64,000 bases of DNA, taken from the NCBI GenBank assembly GCA_035573715.1, contig DATLZZ010000004.1, positions 12,782 to 76,781 on the forward strand, written 5' to 3'. Below the pieces are notes generated by a model. That model was not told where the DNA came from and did no database searches. It saw only the letters and a program-made list of their open reading frames with translations. Below, in pieces: positions 28,868-37,402 of the stretch (position 1 is its first letter; every line of letters starts with the position of its first letter). The position numbers and the translations under genes were made by a program. The stretch comes from JACPRL01 sp035573715 (GTDB lineage: Bacteria; Acidobacteriota; Terriglobia; Acidiferrales; 2-02-FULL-67-57).

Positions 28868-28903
28868 ACACAACCCGATGACTAAACCGCTCCTCCATCA
28901 TCC

Positions 28904-30019
28904 TCAGCGGCGGACGACCGCCATCAGCCGCGCAAACGCCTCCACCACGCGCTGGTTCTCGGACTCGGTTCCCACCGTCACCCGCAACCCCTGCGGCATG
29001 CCCATAAACCCCAGCGGCCGCACGATGACGCCCATCTGCAATAAGTCCTTGAAGTCGTCCTGGGCGTTACGCCCGGTCTCGACGTAGAGAAAGTTGGCGA
29101 AGGACGGAACGACCTTGAGGCTCAGCCCCGCCAGCTCCCGCTGGAGGAAAGCCATCCCGCGCCGGTTCATCTCCACTGAGCGCCGCACGTGCTCGGTATC
29201 GTCGAGCGCGGCCAGCGCCGCGGCCTGCGCCAGGGCTGAAACATTGAACGGGGAGCGCATCTTGTTGACCGCGTCGACAACTTCCGGATGGCCGATGCCG
29301 TAGCCGATGCGCAGTCCGGCCAGCCCGTGCACCTTCGAAAACGTCCGCAGCACCATCAGGTAGCGCCCCTCGCGCACGTAGTCGAGCGAGTGGCTGTAGT
29401 CGGCGCGCTCGACGTAGTCGCAGTAGGCTTCGTCCAGAATCACCAGCACGTCCTCCGGCACCCGCGCCAGAAACCGATCGGTCTCCGCCGCGGTGAACAT
29501 CGTGCCGGTGGGGTTGTTGGGGTTGGCGAGATAGACGACGCGCACCGTGTCGTCCAGGCGTGCCGCCAGCGCCTCGAGGTCATAGGCATAGTTTTTGAGC
29601 GGGACGGTCAGCGTTTCCCCGCCGGCCAGCCGCGCCGACATCGGGAAAACCACAAACGTGCCTTGCGAGGTCAGGCCGTTGCGGCCGGGGCCGAGGTAAA
29701 TCTGGCCGAGCAGCAGGATCAGTTCGGTCGAGCCCGCGCCGAGCACAATCTGGTCCATCTCGACGTTGTGCACCGCGGCCAGCTTCTCGCGAAGGTAGTA
29801 GCCGCCGGCGTCCGGGTAGCGGTTGGTTCCCGCCAGGCACTGCCGCATTGCTTCCATCGCCTTCGGCGACGGTCCCAGCGCGTTTTCATTCGAGGCCAGC
29901 TTGATCGCCGTCACTCCCAGTTCGCGCTCCACCTCTTCAGTCGGCTTGCCGGGGACGTAGGGGCGGATGTCGGCGATGTTCGGCGGAACCAGACCCGGGT
30001 ACGGCTTTTTCGTCGGCAT
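28904..30019 (-). CDS. hisC: Histidinol-phosphate aminotransferase
   Basis: PLP-dependent aminotransferase of histidine synthesis. About 371 residues. IKLASNENALGPSPKAMEAM (substrate side), YLANPNNPTGTMF and the PLP lysine in LRTFSKVHGLAGLRIGYGIG are all intact. ATG 30019 is preferred (GGAG upstream); a TTG one codon before is also possible. Other his genes are absent, so this copy may also serve aromatic aminotransfer. The upstream RluB-like gene is 22 bases away. Confidence 0.93.
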   Translation of the reverse strand: MPTKKPYPGLVPPNIADIRPYVPGKPTEEVERELGVTAIKLASNENALGPSPKAMEAMRQCLAGTNRYPDAGGYYLREKLAAVHNVEMDQIVLGAGSTELILLLGQIYLGPGRNGLTSQGTFVVFPMSARLAGGETLTVPLKNYAYDLEALAARLDDTVRVVYLANPNNPTGTMFTAAETDRFLARVPEDVLVILDEAYCDYVERADYSHSLDYVREGRYLMVLRTFSKVHGLAGLRIGYGIGHPEVVDAVNKMRSPFNVSALAQAAALAALDDTEHVRRSVEMNRRGMAFLQRELAGLSLKVVPSFANFLYVETGRNAQDDFKDLLQMGVIVRPLGFMGMPQGLRVTVGTESENQRVVEAFARLMAVVRR

Positions 30020-30041
30020 CAACGGAGCTCCATAAGTGGGG

Positions 30042-30764
30042 TCAGCCCGCCCGCGCAGCCGGGCGAGCTTCCTGCCGCAACCGCTGCACTTCTCTTTCGG
30101 TCAACTCGCGATGCTGGCCCGCGCGCAGCTCGGAGTCTTCGAGCGAGCCGAGCGCAATGCGCCGAACTTTTTCCACCGGGTGGCCGGAGCGGAACAGCGC
30201 CGTGCGCAGCCAGTCGCCGCGCGGCTCCACCAGGGTTACTTCATACCACGGATTCGACCCCGGCTTCACCAGCCGCACCCGCGCCGGCGCGCGCTGGTGT
30301 TGCCGCGCCGCCCGCTCCAGCGCCGCCAGCTCGGCGGCGCTCAGCGCACCCTTCACCTTGAAGCGATAGGTCTGCGCCAGCCGCCCTCGCAGCAGCGCGT
30401 CGGCAAACTCGCCGTCGCTGGTCAGCACCAGCAGTCCTTCCACCTCGTACGGGAGCCGCCCGACCGGAAACACGCGCTGGGAAACTTTGCCGAGCAAATC
30501 GAACACCGTGCGCCGCCCCTTGGGATCCGACGCTGTCGTCACCACGCCGCGCGGCTTGTTGAGCAGCAAGTACAGCGGCCGTTGCGGGAAGCGAAGCAGG
30601 CGCCCGTTCACCTGGATGCGGTCTTTCACCGGGTCGGCCTTGGTGCCCAGCTCGGTCACCACTTGCCCGTTCACGCGCACCGCACCTGCCAGAATGAGCT
30701 GCTCGGCCCGCCGCCGCGAGGCGATGCCGGCGCGGGCAATCAGCTTTTGCAAGCGCTCAGGCAT
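30042..30764 (-). CDS. RluB/RsuA-family pseudouridine synthase homologue, catalytic Asp replaced
   Basis: 240 residues: an S4 RNA-binding domain (RLQKLIARAGIASRRRAEQLI, residues 4-24) and a pseudouridine synthase domain (YLLLNKPRGVVTTASDPKGRRTV). The catalytic motif that normally reads GRLD reads GRLP here: R103, L104, P105. The later RNRQVRRM motif has become RGDWLRTAL. Isomerase activity is therefore doubtful, though RNA binding may remain. The position after scpB is where rluB is found in most bacteria. Start ATG 30764 overlaps scpB by eight bases. Confidence 0.85.
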   Translation of the reverse strand: MPERLQKLIARAGIASRRRAEQLILAGAVRVNGQVVTELGTKADPVKDRIQVNGRLLRFPQRPLYLLLNKPRGVVTTASDPKGRRTVFDLLGKVSQRVFPVGRLPYEVEGLLVLTSDGEFADALLRGRLAQTYRFKVKGALSAAELAALERAARQHQRAPARVRLVKPGSNPWYEVTLVEPRGDWLRTALFRSGHPVEKVRRIALGSLEDSELRAGQHRELTEREVQRLRQEARPAARAG

Positions 30765-31404
30765 GCTCCGGCTCGGCAGGCTTTTCTTCGGCAACCGGCT
30801 CAGCAATGGCGGGTGCGGGCTCCGCGGGAGCAGTTTCAGCAGGCGCGCCTTCAACTTCGCCCAACGCTGCCCGCGCCAGCTCTTCAAATTCCTTCAGCGT
30901 CGGCAGTTCGTCCACATCGCTCAGCCCGAAGCGAATCAGGAATTCCTTCGAGGTGCGGTAGAGGATGGGCCGGCCGACGCACTGCTTGCGGCCGGCGGTG
31001 ACGATGAGGCCTTTGTCGAGCAGCGTCGCCAGCGCACTTGAGCAATCCACCCCGCGGATGGCGTGAATCTCCGGCCCGGTCACCGGCTGCTTGTAGGCGA
31101 TGACCGCCAGCGTCTCCAGCGCCGGCATCGAAAGCCGCAGCGGCGGCCGCTGGCTGCGCACGAAGCGTCGCACGGCGTCGTGATACTCGGCTTTGGTGTA
31201 CATCCGGTAGCCGCCAGCCACTTTGCGGATTTCGACGCCGCGGTCAGCGGCGTGGCTGGCTTCGACCAGCTCGTCGAGCGCCGCGCGCAACTCGTCCCGC
31301 GGAACGTCGCGCACGCCTTTGGCGAGGGCGTCCACCGTCACCGGCTCTTCCGAAACGTAGATGATGGCTTCCAGCAGTGCTTTGAGTTCCGTGCGTCCCA
31401 TCAA
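30757..31404 (-). CDS. scpB: Segregation and condensation protein B
   Basis: Kleisin-associated winged-helix protein of the SMC condensin. 215 residues. ELKALLEAIIYVSEEPVTVDAL opens the family, with LSMPALETLAVIAYKQPVTGPEIHAIRGVD and GRKQCVGRPILYRTSKEFLIRFGL as the strongest segments. The C-terminus is a Pro/Ala/Glu-rich tail. It overlaps scpA by four bases. Confidence 0.95.
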   Translation of the reverse strand: MMGRTELKALLEAIIYVSEEPVTVDALAKGVRDVPRDELRAALDELVEASHAADRGVEIRKVAGGYRMYTKAEYHDAVRRFVRSQRPPLRLSMPALETLAVIAYKQPVTGPEIHAIRGVDCSSALATLLDKGLIVTAGRKQCVGRPILYRTSKEFLIRFGLSDVDELPTLKEFEELARAALGEVEGAPAETAPAEPAPAIAEPVAEEKPAEPEHA

Positions 31405-32168
31405 TTGTATTGCTCGTTGACTTCGCTGGGAGTGGCGCCGGCAAACACGACGTCAAACATCTTGTGCTTGCGCAGCAGAATGGGACTGAAAAGCTCGGCC
31501 TGCACCGCCACCACGGCCTCCAGGCGCACCAGTTCCAGCAGCGCCAGAAACAAGACAATCAGGCCGCGGCGCGTCGGATGCCGCTTGCAGAGCTCCAACA
31601 GCGGAATGGCCGAGTCGCTTTCCCGCAGCGCCCGGCGGACTTCCTCCATCATCTCGGCGACGGTGATTTCTTCCTTGCGAATCTCCAGCCCCGACGGCGC
31701 CGGCGGCCGCTCCAGCACTTCGCGGAAGGCCCTGGCCAGGTCCCACAGGGTAACGACCAGTTCGCCTTTTTCATCCGCGAACGACGCCAGGTCCGGCTTC
31801 GACCACGTTGCCTGCTCGAGGATTTGCTTCTGCTGGAGCATCTGCGCGGCGCTCTTGAACTTCTCGTGCTCCAGCAGGCGCTGCACCAGGTCGGCGCGCG
31901 GGTCTTCCGACTCGCCCGGGCCCGCCAGCGGGTCGGGCGGCAGCATCATCCTCGATTTGATTTGAATCAGCGTCGCCGCCATCAGGATGAAATCGGCGGC
32001 GATGTCGAGGTTGAGCTGCTCCATCCGGTGCAAGAACTCCACGTATTGCTGAGTGATTTGCGCGATGGGGATGTTGAAGATGTCAATCTCCTGCTTGCGG
32101 ATGAGCTCCAGCAGCAGGTCGAGCGGCCCCTCGTAGGCTTCCAGTTGAACGCTGGGCAGCGTCTCCAT
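31401..32168 (-). CDS. scpA: Segregation and condensation protein A (kleisin)
   Basis: 255 residues. The N-terminal YEGPLDLLLELIRKQEIDIFNIPIAQITQQYVEF, DFILMAATLIQIKSRMMLP and the C-terminal RLEAVVAVQAELFSPILLRK fit the kleisin that bridges SMC heads. It sits in the usual trpS-scpA-scpB-rluB cluster, six bases after trpS. Confidence 0.95.
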   Translation of the reverse strand: METLPSVQLEAYEGPLDLLLELIRKQEIDIFNIPIAQITQQYVEFLHRMEQLNLDIAADFILMAATLIQIKSRMMLPPDPLAGPGESEDPRADLVQRLLEHEKFKSAAQMLQQKQILEQATWSKPDLASFADEKGELVVTLWDLARAFREVLERPPAPSGLEIRKEEITVAEMMEEVRRALRESDSAIPLLELCKRHPTRRGLIVLFLALLELVRLEAVVAVQAELFSPILLRKHKMFDVVFAGATPSEVNEQYN

Positions 32169-32174
32169 TGCTTA

Positions 32175-33431
32175 CTAGTTCGCCGTCACCGAGGCGCTTT
32201 TGGGCCGCGGCTGGTGGCCCTCCCACGGGTAGGTCATCTTCATCGCCGCGCGCACCTGGCGCATCGTGGCGCGCGCCACCCGGCTCGCCTTGCGCGAGCC
32301 CTCGACCAGAATCTCCCACACCGAGCTCGGATTCGCTTCGTACGGCCGCCGCCGCTCGCGAATCGGCCCCAGCGCGCGAATCAGATGGTCGGCCATCAGC
32401 TTCTTGCAGTCTACGCAGCCAATCTGCGCGGTGCGACACTCAACGTCGACGCGCGCCACCACGTCCGCGGTCGAGAAACGCTTGTGGAAGCCGAACACCG
32501 GACAAATCTCCGGCCGCCCCGGATCCGACCGCCGGATGCGCTGCGGGTCGGTGAGCATCGTCGAAACCTTCTGGCGAATTGTGTCGGGCGTGTCAGCTAG
32601 CTCAATGGTGTTGCCGTAACTCTTCGACATCTTGCGGCCATCGAGCCCCGGGAGCTTGGGTGTTTCGGTGAGTAGCGGCTCGGGCTCGGTCAGGATGCCG
32701 CGAATCTGCGCGTACTCGCCCAGCCCTCGGCTCAGGTAGTAGGCGCGCAGCAGCAGCGGCGCGCGGCGAAAGTAGTCGCGAATCACGGCGAACTTGTCGC
32801 TGCCGGAGGCGACTTGCTGCGTAATCTCGGGCGGCAAGCCAACGTTCTCCGCCAAGCGTTGCCAATCCTCTTCTTTGAGTTTTGCGATGGCGTGCCGCTT
32901 GGGCACCAACTCGCCGTAAGCCAGATTGAAGCGCCGCGCCACCTCACGGGTCAATTCGACGTGCGGAACCTGGTCTTCCCCCACCGGCACGCCGTGGGCG
33001 CGATAGATAAGAATGTCGGCAGCCTGCAAGAGCGGGTAGCCGAGAAAGCCATAAGTGCCGAGGTCTTTATCGCGAATCTGCTCCCGCTGTTCCTTGTAGC
33101 TGGGCACGCGCTCCAGCCACCCCAGCGGCGTAATCATCGAGAAAAGCAGGTGCAGCTCGGCGTGCTCAGGCACGTGCGATTGCAGGAAGAGCGTGGCTTT
33201 CCGCGGGTCAAGCCCGGCCGCCAGCCAGTCGGTGACCATCTGGATGGTGCTGTCGGTGATGGCGCTGGTGTCGGCGTAGTCGGTGGTCAGCGCGTGCCAG
33301 TCGGCGACGAAGAAGAAGCTGTCGTAAGTCTCCTGCAGCTTGATCCAGTTGTCCAGCGCCCCCACCAGGTGGCCGATGTGCAGCCGGCCGGTGGGGCGCA
33401 TCCCGCTCAGAACCCGCTTCTTCGCCGCCAT
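32175..33431 (-). CDS. trpS: Tryptophan-tRNA ligase, with Cys-cluster insertion
   Basis: Charges tRNA-Trp. Class I signatures are GRLHIGHL at about residues 15-22 and LDGRKMSKSYGNT in the middle. 418 residues, longer than the usual 330, because of an internal insertion of about 65 residues before KMSKS. Four cysteines (C310, C332, C339, C342) form C-x21-C-x6-C-x2-C, close to the 4Fe-4S motif C-x22-C-x6-C-x2-C of the Thermotoga enzyme. First gene of the segregation cluster. Confidence 0.95.
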   Translation of the reverse strand: MAAKKRVLSGMRPTGRLHIGHLVGALDNWIKLQETYDSFFFVADWHALTTDYADTSAITDSTIQMVTDWLAAGLDPRKATLFLQSHVPEHAELHLLFSMITPLGWLERVPSYKEQREQIRDKDLGTYGFLGYPLLQAADILIYRAHGVPVGEDQVPHVELTREVARRFNLAYGELVPKRHAIAKLKEEDWQRLAENVGLPPEITQQVASGSDKFAVIRDYFRRAPLLLRAYYLSRGLGEYAQIRGILTEPEPLLTETPKLPGLDGRKMSKSYGNTIELADTPDTIRQKVSTMLTDPQRIRRSDPGRPEICPVFGFHKRFSTADVVARVDVECRTAQIGCVDCKKLMADHLIRALGPIRERRRPYEANPSSVWEILVEGSRKASRVARATMRQVRAAMKMTYPWEGHQPRPKSASVTAN

Positions 33432-33515
33432 TCCCTCCCGTTCCTTCCGCCCGGAGTCAACGCTCGAATCTTAGCACAGGGGCTCCCCGCTGGCACGACC
33501 CTCCTGAAGAGCCGA

Positions 33516-33524
33516 TGCTATAAT
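33516..33524 (+). promoter_or_regulatory. Extended -10 promoter of the haem operon
   Basis: TGCTATAAT: TGn followed by a perfect TATAAT at 33519-33524, 23 bases before the first gene of the hem operon. No convincing -35 is visible. A start near 33531 would give a leader of about 16 bases. Confidence 0.55.
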
Positions 33525-33546
33525 TGAATGCTTTGAGAGCCTGCCA

Positions 33547-34362
33547 ATGAGCCTTCTGTGGCTGTGGGTGGCGCTGCTGCTCTACTCGCTGGGGCTGGTG
33601 CACGCCGTGGTGACCGTCGCGCTGCGCCGCGAGCGCTGGTTCCGACTGGCGCTGGGCGCATTCGCGCTGGGTTTTCTGTTTCACTTCGTGTCGCTGGTCG
33701 AGCACGGGCTCGACACCGGCCGCTTTCCCGTCACCAACATCTCCGACGCCACTTCCCTCTTCGCGTTTCTCATCACCCTCGGGTTTCTGCTCGGCTACTG
33801 GGCTTACGGCGTCAGTTCCCTGAGCGTCTTTGTTTTTCCGTTTGTCTTTGTGATGACGCTGGCCGCGGCGCTGAGCCAGCGGCCCCTCGCCGTTGGCCCG
33901 CCCATCCTCGAGTCCGCCTGGGTCCCGCTGCACGTCTCCTTCAGCCTCACGGGCTATGCCGGGATGCTATTGGCGTTTCTGGCCGGCGTGATGTACCTCT
34001 TTCAGGAGCGCGAGCTGAAGCGCAGGAAGCCGCGCGCCTTCTACTACCGCCTGCCGCCGCTGGAGACGATTGACCACCTGGGCTCGGTCGCGCTCGGCGT
34101 TGGCTTTCCGTTCATCACCGTCGGCCTGCTGCTCGGTACCGCCAACGCGGCGCGCCACTGGGGCCCGGACTGGATGTCCGACCCCAAGGTGATGCTGTCG
34201 TTCCTGCTCTGGTTCATTTATCTGCTGCTAATTCTGGCGCGGGTCAGCGCCGGCTGGCGCGGGCGTAAAGCCGCCATCTTCTCCATCGTCGGGATGGCGA
34301 TGGCGCTCGCCAGCTGGGCCGGCAACTACTTGAGTTCGCACCACACGTTCCTGGGACGCTGA
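33547..34362 (+). CDS. hemX: HemX/CcsA-like membrane protein
   Basis: 271 residues, about eight hydrophobic helices. It belongs to the CcsA/HemX group: HVSFSLTGYAGMLLAFLAGVMYL and ARHWGPDWMSDPKVMLSFLLWFIYLL are the conserved family pieces; the Trp-rich haem motif is degenerate (HWGPDWMSDPK). HemX acts beside glutamyl-tRNA reductase in haem synthesis, and hemA follows here with a one-base overlap (TGATG). A role in cytochrome c assembly is the alternative. Confidence 0.82.
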   Translation: MSLLWLWVALLLYSLGLVHAVVTVALRRERWFRLALGAFALGFLFHFVSLVEHGLDTGRFPVTNISDATSLFAFLITLGFLLGYWAYGVSSLSVFVFPFVFVMTLAAALSQRPLAVGPPILESAWVPLHVSFSLTGYAGMLLAFLAGVMYLFQERELKRRKPRAFYYRLPPLETIDHLGSVALGVGFPFITVGLLLGTANAARHWGPDWMSDPKVMLSFLLWFIYLLLILARVSAGWRGRKAAIFSIVGMAMALASWAGNYLSSHHTFLGR

Positions 34363-35621
34363 TGGAGATCAGTCTCGTCGGACTGTCGCACCACACCGCG
34401 CCGATCGAGGTGCGCGAGCGCGTCCACTTCCCCGAAGGCGAAATTGCCCGGGCGGTGGAAATGCTGCGCGCCCGCCCCGGCGTGGCCGAGGCCGCGCTGC
34501 TCTCGACCTGCAACCGCACCGAAGCGCTCCTGCGGCTTGAGCCGGACACGCCGGCGCTGCCGCTGGTTGCTGACTTCCTCGCCGACGCCCGCCGCATGCG
34601 GCGGAGCGAGTTCGAGAGCTACCTCTATCACCACAGCCAGCGCGATGCCGTGCGCCACATCTTCCGCGTCGCCTCCAGCCTCGACGCCATGGTGATCGGC
34701 GAACCGCAAGTGCTCGGACAAGTCAAAGCCGCCTACGCTACCGCCCGTGCTGTCGGCAGCCTGGGCGGCGTGCTCGACGAAGTCTTGACCCACGCCTTCG
34801 CGGTGGCAAAAAAAGTGCGCACAGAAACCGCCATCGGCGCCAGCGCCGTCTCGGTCAGTTACGCCGCGGTCGAGCTGGCGCGAAAAATTTTCGGCTCGCT
34901 CGAAGGCCGTACTGTCTTCCTCATCGGCGCCGGCAAGATGAGCGAGCTGGCCGCCAAGCACCTCCGCCGCAGCGGCGCCCAGGCCATCCTGGTGACCAAC
35001 CGCACCTATGGCCGCGCCATCGAGCTGGCCGAGGAGCTCGGCGGCCAGCCCATCAAGTTCGACGACCTGGTGAAGTACGCCGGCCAGGCCGATATCGTGA
35101 TCAGCTCCACCGGCGCGCCCCACCACATCCTCCGCAAGCAGCACGGCGAGCAGTTCCTCGCCGAGCGCAGGAACCGGCCGATGTTTTTCATCGACATCGC
35201 CGTGCCCCGCGACATCGACCCGGCCATGAACGAGCTCGACAACATGTTCGTCTACGACATTGACGATCTCAAAGGCGTGGTCGACGCCAACCGCCGCGAG
35301 CGCCAGCGCGAGGCCCAGCGCGCCGAGGAAATTGTCGACCGCGAGGTCGACCGCTTCCTGGCGCGGCTGAAACGACTGGAGCTCACGCCCACCATCCTGG
35401 CGCTCCAGGAAAAGCTCCACGGACTGCGCGAGCAGGAGCTGGCCCGGGCACGCCTGAAAGACCTCACCCCCGAGCAGCGTGCCGCGGTGGAGGAAATGTC
35501 GCGCTCGCTGGTGAACAAGATTCTTCACATGTCCCTCACCCAGCTCAAGCGGCTGCCGCAGGAACCCGACGGGCTGAAGCTGATCGAGTTCATCCGCCAG
35601 ACGTTCCAGTTGAAGGATTGA
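34362..35621 (+). CDS. hemA: Glutamyl-tRNA reductase
   Basis: First committed step of C5-pathway haem synthesis: reduces glutamyl-tRNA to glutamate-1-semialdehyde. 419 residues. SHHTAPIEVRERV opens the catalytic domain, the nucleophile Cys is in LLSTCNRTE (about residues 48-56), GEPQVLGQVKAAY follows, and the NADPH domain is FLIGAGKMSELAAKHL with DIAVPRDIDP. A C-terminal dimerisation helix completes it. It starts on the hemX stop. Confidence 0.97.
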   Translation: MEISLVGLSHHTAPIEVRERVHFPEGEIARAVEMLRARPGVAEAALLSTCNRTEALLRLEPDTPALPLVADFLADARRMRRSEFESYLYHHSQRDAVRHIFRVASSLDAMVIGEPQVLGQVKAAYATARAVGSLGGVLDEVLTHAFAVAKKVRTETAIGASAVSVSYAAVELARKIFGSLEGRTVFLIGAGKMSELAAKHLRRSGAQAILVTNRTYGRAIELAEELGGQPIKFDDLVKYAGQADIVISSTGAPHHILRKQHGEQFLAERRNRPMFFIDIAVPRDIDPAMNELDNMFVYDIDDLKGVVDANRRERQREAQRAEEIVDREVDRFLARLKRLELTPTILALQEKLHGLREQELARARLKDLTPEQRAAVEEMSRSLVNKILHMSLTQLKRLPQEPDGLKLIEFIRQTFQLKD

Positions 35622-35631
35622 CGGGCGCGCG

Positions 35632-36582
35632 ATGCGCTCTCCCCTCATTCTCGGCACTCGCGGCAGCCGCCTGGCGCTCTGGCAGGCGAACCACATCAAG
35701 ACGCTGCTCGAGCGCGCCTACCCGATTGAGGTGCGCCTCGAAACTATCCGCACCACCGGAGACAAGATTACCGACGTGCCGCTGGCCCAGGTGGGCGGGA
35801 CAAAGGCGCTCTTCACCAAAGAAATTGAAGAGGCCATCCTCGAGGGGCGCGTTGACCTCGCCGTGCACAGCTTGAAGGATTTGCCGGTGGAGTTGCTCGC
35901 CGGCTTGACGATTGGCGCCATTCCCGCGCGCGAAGATGCCCGCGACGCTCTGATTTCCCGCCACGGGCAGCCACTTGCCGCCCTGCCCGCCGGCGCGCGC
36001 GTTGGCACCAGCAGCCTGCGGCGGCAGCTTCAACTGCGGCTGCGGCGCAAAGATTTGACGATTGAGTCCCTGCGCGGCAACCTCGACACCCGCCTGCGCA
36101 AGCTCGATGAAGGCCAGTACGACGCTGTTGTGGTGGCGCTGGCCGGGCTCAAGCGCCTGGGCTGGGCCGACCGCGCCACGCAGGTTTTTTCTCCCAACGA
36201 GATGGTCCCCGCCATCGGCCAGGGCGCGCTGGCGATTGAGATCCGCAGCGACGACGGCCAGCTTCGCCAAGCGCTGGCAAGTTTGCACGATTCCGAGGCG
36301 GCGTCCTGCGTCGCCGCCGAGCGTGCCTTTCTCCGGCGCCTGGGCGGCGGCTGCCAGGTGCCGCTGGCGGCGCACGCCACGCTGAAGCAGGAACGCCTAC
36401 ACCTGACAGGCATTGTTGTCAGTTTGGATGGAGCGCACGCCGTGCGTGGCGCGGACGGAGGCCCCGAAGCCGAGGCCGAAGCGATTGGCATTCGTCTGGC
36501 CGAGAAACTAATAAATGACGGCGCCCGCGAGATTCTGGCCGCAATTGCTGAAGCCGGCGTGCGCCCGCCCGGAGCCGCCTGA
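35632..36582 (+). CDS. hemC: Porphobilinogen deaminase (hydroxymethylbilane synthase)
   Basis: Polymerises four porphobilinogens to hydroxymethylbilane. 316 residues. ILGTRGSRLALWQANHI is the family start, KDLPVEL and GTSSLRRQLQL are substrate-binding segments, and the Cys in RLGGGCQVPLAAHAT carries the dipyrromethane cofactor. Ten bases after hemA, one-base overlap with hemD. Confidence 0.97.
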   Translation: MRSPLILGTRGSRLALWQANHIKTLLERAYPIEVRLETIRTTGDKITDVPLAQVGGTKALFTKEIEEAILEGRVDLAVHSLKDLPVELLAGLTIGAIPAREDARDALISRHGQPLAALPAGARVGTSSLRRQLQLRLRRKDLTIESLRGNLDTRLRKLDEGQYDAVVVALAGLKRLGWADRATQVFSPNEMVPAIGQGALAIEIRSDDGQLRQALASLHDSEAASCVAAERAFLRRLGGGCQVPLAAHATLKQERLHLTGIVVSLDGAHAVRGADGGPEAEAEAIGIRLAEKLINDGAREILAAIAEAGVRPPGAA

Positions 36583-37364
36583 TGCGTCGCAAGCCACTGG
36601 CAGGGCGGCGCATCGTGATTACGCGCCGCGCGGAGCAGGCCGGCTCGCTGCACCGCGCGCTGAAGTCGCGCGGTGCTGAGGTCATCGTCCTCCCCACCAT
36701 TGAGCTGGCGCCGCCGAAGAGCTGGCGGCCTGTGGATGCGGCCATCCAGCGAGTGCGCGAGTACGACTGGATCATCTTCACCAGCGTTAACGGCGTGGAG
36801 GCCTTCGCAGCGCGACTGCGAAAAAAAGGCAAGACGATGAGCGCCCTCAAAGGGGCGCTCATCGCGGCCATCGGCCCCGCGACCGCCCGCGCGCTGCGCG
36901 TCCGCGGCCTCCGCGTCCGCGTCGTTCCCGAAGAATTCCGCGCCGAAGGGCTTGTCCAAGCTCTTCAGCGGGTCCAGTGGCGTGGAAAGAGAGTGCTGCT
37001 GGCGCGCGCGGCCAAAGCGCGGCAAGTGCTGCCTCAGGAATTGCGCCGCCGCGGCGCCAGCGTAGACGTGATCGCGGTCTACCGGACGATCGTCCCGACA
37101 GCCAATCGCTCCCGCGTTGCCAGGCTGTTCGGCGCTCGCAAGCCGGATGCTATCACCTTTACAAGTTCATCTACGGTTCGGAACTTCTGTGCAATGGCGG
37201 GAACGAAACAGGCCCAAAGAACGTTGCACGGTGTGACCGTTGCGACCATTGGCCCGGTGACTTCGCGAACGGCGCGAGCGCTAGGCTTGAAGGTCGGGGT
37301 CGAAGCAAAGTCATACACAGTGCCAGGCTTGGTGAAAGCCCTAGCAAACCACTTCACGAAGTAG
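36582..37364 (+). CDS. hemD: Uroporphyrinogen-III synthase
   Basis: Cyclises hydroxymethylbilane with ring D inversion. 260 residues, typical low-conservation HemD fold: GRRIVITRRAEQAGSLHRAL, YDWIIFTSVNGVEAF, TARALRVRGLRV and, in the second half, DAITFTSSSTVRNF. Base composition changes inside the gene: GC is 41 of 60 at 36901-36960 but 30 of 60 at 37141-37200. It ends the haem operon, followed by a hairpin. Confidence 0.9.
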   Translation: MRRKPLAGRRIVITRRAEQAGSLHRALKSRGAEVIVLPTIELAPPKSWRPVDAAIQRVREYDWIIFTSVNGVEAFAARLRKKGKTMSALKGALIAAIGPATARALRVRGLRVRVVPEEFRAEGLVQALQRVQWRGKRVLLARAAKARQVLPQELRRRGASVDVIAVYRTIVPTANRSRVARLFGARKPDAITFTSSSTVRNFCAMAGTKQAQRTLHGVTVATIGPVTSRTARALGLKVGVEAKSYTVPGLVKALANHFTK

Positions 37365-37388
37365 CCCAATGGCGGGGGCCACTGGGCT
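37363..37388. terminator. Hairpin between convergent hemD and an exported-protein gene
   Basis: AGCCCAATGGC (37363-37373) and GCCACTGGGCT (37378-37388) pair over 11 bases with one G-T wobble and a four-G loop. No T-tract follows on the plus strand, so termination is only plausible. Confidence 0.4.
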
Positions 37389-37402
37389 CAGCGGAAAAAT
37401 GA

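Noticed and set aside
37363..37388. Confident terminator for hemD
   Set aside because: Stem is good but no T-tract follows, so it is listed only with low confidence.
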